64,000 bases of DNA from assembly GCF_018141185.1 (NCBI RefSeq), contig NZ_CP058560.1:1550001-1614000 (forward strand), in the 5' to 3' direction. Source of the stretch: Methanobacterium alkalithermotolerans. Its GTDB lineage: Archaea > Methanobacteriota > Methanobacteria > Methanobacteriales > Methanobacteriaceae. Below the pieces are notes generated by a model that was given only the letters and a program-made list of their open reading frames with translations, made no database searches and was not told the DNA's origin. Positions 60,970-64,000 of this stretch are shown one piece after another; position 1 is the stretch's first letter, and the number at the start of each line of letters is the position of its first letter. A program made the translations under genes and the position numbers.

Positions 60970-61734
60970 GTGATAATAGCAGTAAGTGGAAAAGGAGGAA
61001 CAGGTAAAACAATGGTATCATCCACTCTGGTGAAACTATTGTCTACCACTGGTAAAGATGTTCTGGCTATTGATGCTGATCCAGATTCTAATCTTCCAGA
61101 AGCTTTAGGGGTTATAGTAGATAAAACGGTAGGTGACGTAAGAGAAGAATTAAAAAAAGACACTGCCGCAGGTAACATACCTCCTGGTGCCAATAAATGG
61201 GATATTCTGGACTATAAAATTATGGAATCAGTAATTGAAACCCGGGGATTTGATCTTCTGGTTATGGGAAGGCCGGAAGGTAGTGGATGTTATTGTGCCG
61301 TAAATAACATGTTACGTAAAATTATAGAAACCCTTTCTTCCAATTATGACTACATAGTAATTGATACTGAAGCCGGACTGGAGCACTTAAGTCGTAGAAC
61401 TACCCACAATGTGGACATCATGCTGGTTGTTACAGATCCATCACATCGAGGTATATTAACAGCAGATAGAATTGCGGAATTAGCCAAGGAATTAGAAATT
61501 AACTTTAAAAAACTATTCTTAATACTGAATCGACTTAAAAAAGAAGATGAAGCAGATTTAAAACAAAAAATATCACAGATTGGCCTGGAACTGGCAGGGG
61601 TAATTTATGAAGATCCGCTAATATCCGAGTTTGACATGGCAGGCAAACCTTTAATTAATTTACCAGATGATTCTGATTCAGTTAATGCAGTAAGAAGGAT
61701 ATTAGAAACGGCCTTAAATTTTAATGAGGAATAA
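60970..61734 (+). CDS. cooC: CooC-type CODH maturation ATPase
   Basis: CooC-like ATPases insert nickel into CODH. The 254-residue protein is a MinD/Mrp-type P-loop ATPase with the deviant Walker A GKGGTGKTMVSS, AIDADPDSNLPEAL, RPEGSGCYCAVN with the CxC nickel-binding pair of CooC, and VIDTEAGLEHLSRRT. The start codon is GTG. It is located between cdhC and cdhD, as in other methanogens. Confidence 0.93.
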   Translation: MIIAVSGKGGTGKTMVSSTLVKLLSTTGKDVLAIDADPDSNLPEALGVIVDKTVGDVREELKKDTAAGNIPPGANKWDILDYKIMESVIETRGFDLLVMGRPEGSGCYCAVNNMLRKIIETLSSNYDYIVIDTEAGLEHLSRRTTHNVDIMLVVTDPSHRGILTADRIAELAKELEINFKKLFLILNRLKKEDEADLKQKISQIGLELAGVIYEDPLISEFDMAGKPLINLPDDSDSVNAVRRILETALNFNEE

Positions 61735-61756
61735 TTTATGAAAAGGATGTGGGTTT

Positions 61757-62914
<1,158 letters not shown>

Positions 62915-62946
62915 AGCTCAAAGTAATTGTAAAGGAGGTTTAAATT

Positions 62947-64000
62947 TTGAAAGTTACTGCTATGGATATTTACAAACTTCTACCTAAAACCAACTGTGGG
63001 GACTGTGGAGAGGCATCATGTATGGCATTTGCCACCAAACTATCAGAAAAAGAAACTGATTTAAAATTATGCACTCCCCTTGATCCAGAAGGAATGGAAA
63101 AACTGGAAAAAATACTCGCCCCTGCTGTAAGGGAAGTAAAAATTGGAAAAGGGGACAAACAGGTAATTATTGGTGGAGACGAAGTACTATACCGGTATGA
63201 ACTAACTTACTATAATCCCACTGCCCTGGTAATAGATGTTCACGATGAATTAGAAGAAAGTGAACTGGAAGAAAGGATAAAAATAATAGAAAACACCGAA
63301 TTTGAAAGAACCGGTGAATTACTGACCCTGGATGCTATTGCAGTACGTAATAAATCTGGAGACAAAAATAAGTTTATTAAAACCGTATCCCGCCTTAAAA
63401 ATTCTATTTATCCTTTAATCTTGTGTACTCTGGATTCAGATAACATGAAAGCTGCATTGGAAGTGGTGGGAGACGAAAAACCATTAATCTATGCTGCTAC
63501 TGAGAAAAATCTAGAAGAAATGGGCCAACTGGCCCTGGATTATCAATGCCCGGTAGCATTGTTCGTACCAGGGGACCTGGAAAAGATGAAACAACTCTCC
63601 CACAGCCTGAGGTCCAGGGGAATTAAAGACATAGTGCTTGATCCCGGAACATTTGTAGGGGAGGGAATGGGAGATACCCTGGATAATTTTGTAATGATTA
63701 GAAGACTGGCTGTGGAAGAAAAAGATGAAGATTTCCGTTTCCCTATTATGGGAATACCGGCATTAATGAGGTTAGATAATACAGATGACCCGGTCACTAA
63801 GGGTATAAAAGAGGCTACTGTGGCTGCTACTATGCTCAATAAGTATGCTGATATTTTGATATTCAATGGAACTGATATATGGGAACTAATACCCGTACTT
63901 ACCTTAAGACAAGGATTATTTACTGATCCCCGAAAGCCACAGACTGTGGATGCAGGACTCTATGAGTTTGGAGATGTAAATGAAGATTCTCCGGTGCTAT
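62947..64000 (+). CDS. cdhE: CODH/ACS gamma subunit (corrinoid Fe-S protein), partial
   Basis: The frame is open to the right edge (351 codons visible). It begins TTG-AAA-GTT with AAGGAGGT six to eight nt upstream. The N-terminus has the 4Fe-4S pattern LPKTNCGDCGEASCMAFATKL and a later LCTP cysteine. The following domain has TIM-barrel features including LVIDVHDELEE and IPGI-like FPIMGIPALMRL. CdhE binds corrinoid with CdhD; the C-terminal corrinoid domain lies beyond the window. Confidence 0.93.
   Translation, partial: MKVTAMDIYKLLPKTNCGDCGEASCMAFATKLSEKETDLKLCTPLDPEGMEKLEKILAPAVREVKIGKGDKQVIIGGDEVLYRYELTYYNPTALVIDVHDELEESELEERIKIIENTEFERTGELLTLDAIAVRNKSGDKNKFIKTVSRLKNSIYPLILCTLDSDNMKAALEVVGDEKPLIYAATEKNLEEMGQLALDYQCPVALFVPGDLEKMKQLSHSLRSRGIKDIVLDPGTFVGEGMGDTLDNFVMIRRLAVEEKDEDFRFPIMGIPALMRLDNTDDPVTKGIKEATVAATMLNKYADILIFNGTDIWELIPVLTLRQGLFTDPRKPQTVDAGLYEFGDVNEDSPVL

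Overview
The window is AT-rich archaeal DNA from a methanogen of the order Methanobacteriales, most likely a mesophilic Methanobacterium-like species. The support comes from the gene content: archaeal informational genes (pelota, TFE, histone, RadB, RLI/ABCE1, aEF1-beta, archaeal ribosomal P0/P1 proteins), methanogen genes (phosphosulfolactate synthase, methanogenesis marker 16, an FmdE-family protein, the CODH/ACS operon), a MraY-like enzyme that fits a pseudomurein cell wall, and a trpEGCFBAD operon with a divergent TrpY-type regulator. From memory, the gene order closely follows Methanothermobacter thermautotrophicus. No rRNA, CRISPR array or prophage is visible. The only clear mobile element is one insertion sequence at about 20.64-22.00 kb.

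Layout. 0-7.4 kb: the end of a small membrane protein gene, pelota, a MraY-like glycan-lipid transferase, an ABC1/AarF-type kinase, a MurG-like glycosyltransferase, a flavin disulfide-reductase-like protein and HypC. 7.5-15 kb: trpY and the divergent trpEGCFBAD operon, whose seven genes overlap by a few bases. 15-20.4 kb: tRNA-Ile(GAT), then leftward genes for an archaeal adenylate kinase, a MIP18-type Fe-S assembly factor, a short ArcS-like protein, a rubredoxin-ThDP enzyme fusion, an HD hydrolase and TFE. 20.6-22 kb: the insertion sequence. 22-26.1 kb: a leftward cluster of comA, an ABC ATPase, a G3E-like NTPase, an Fe-S protein and a CofE-like ligase. 26.5-35.3 kb: rightward pyruvate-kinase-C-like gene, ftsZ, secE, spt5/nusG, rpl11, rpl1, rpl10 (P0), rpl12 (P1) and alaS. 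35.4-48.7 kb: FmdE-like protein, marker 16, thiI, FBP aldolase/phosphatase, DUF434 and DUF357 proteins, archaetidylinositol-phosphate synthase, Sua5, RadB, an aminotransferase, RLI, histone, Pth2, MfnE-like kinase and a tiny zinc-ribbon protein. 48.9-54.3 kb: aEF1-beta, a TctA-type membrane protein, a zinc-ribbon methyltransferase and a CpaF/TadC-type pair. 54.3-64 kb: leftward cbiQ-cbiN-like-cbiM for cobalt or nickel uptake, divergent from the cdhA-cdhB-cdhC-cooC-cdhD-cdhE operon; cdhE runs off the end.

How the genes work together. The CODH/ACS operon fixes CO2 into acetyl-CoA and needs nickel and a corrinoid, which suits the adjacent metal-uptake genes and CooC. ComA makes the first coenzyme M intermediate; marker 16, encoded about 10 kb away, is implicated in the last step. 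The transcription/translation block (secE to alaS) is a conserved archaeal arrangement.

Most noteworthy observations: (i) a near-exact copy of the L1-binding mRNA element inside the start of rpl1; (ii) a TRP box and an extreme scarcity of Trp codons in the trp locus, with TrpY carrying Trp at residue 2; (iii) a rubredoxin domain fused to an acetolactate-synthase-like ThDP enzyme; (iv) an uncharacterised ABC ATPase / G3E NTPase / Fe-S cluster joined to comA; (v) repeated ATTAATACC elements in front of two TATA boxes upstream of cdhA; (vi) an intergenic GC-rich block bounded by a 12-bp inverted repeat between ftsZ and secE; (vii) evidence that CbiM starts at a TTG giving the metal-binding N-terminus Met-His.
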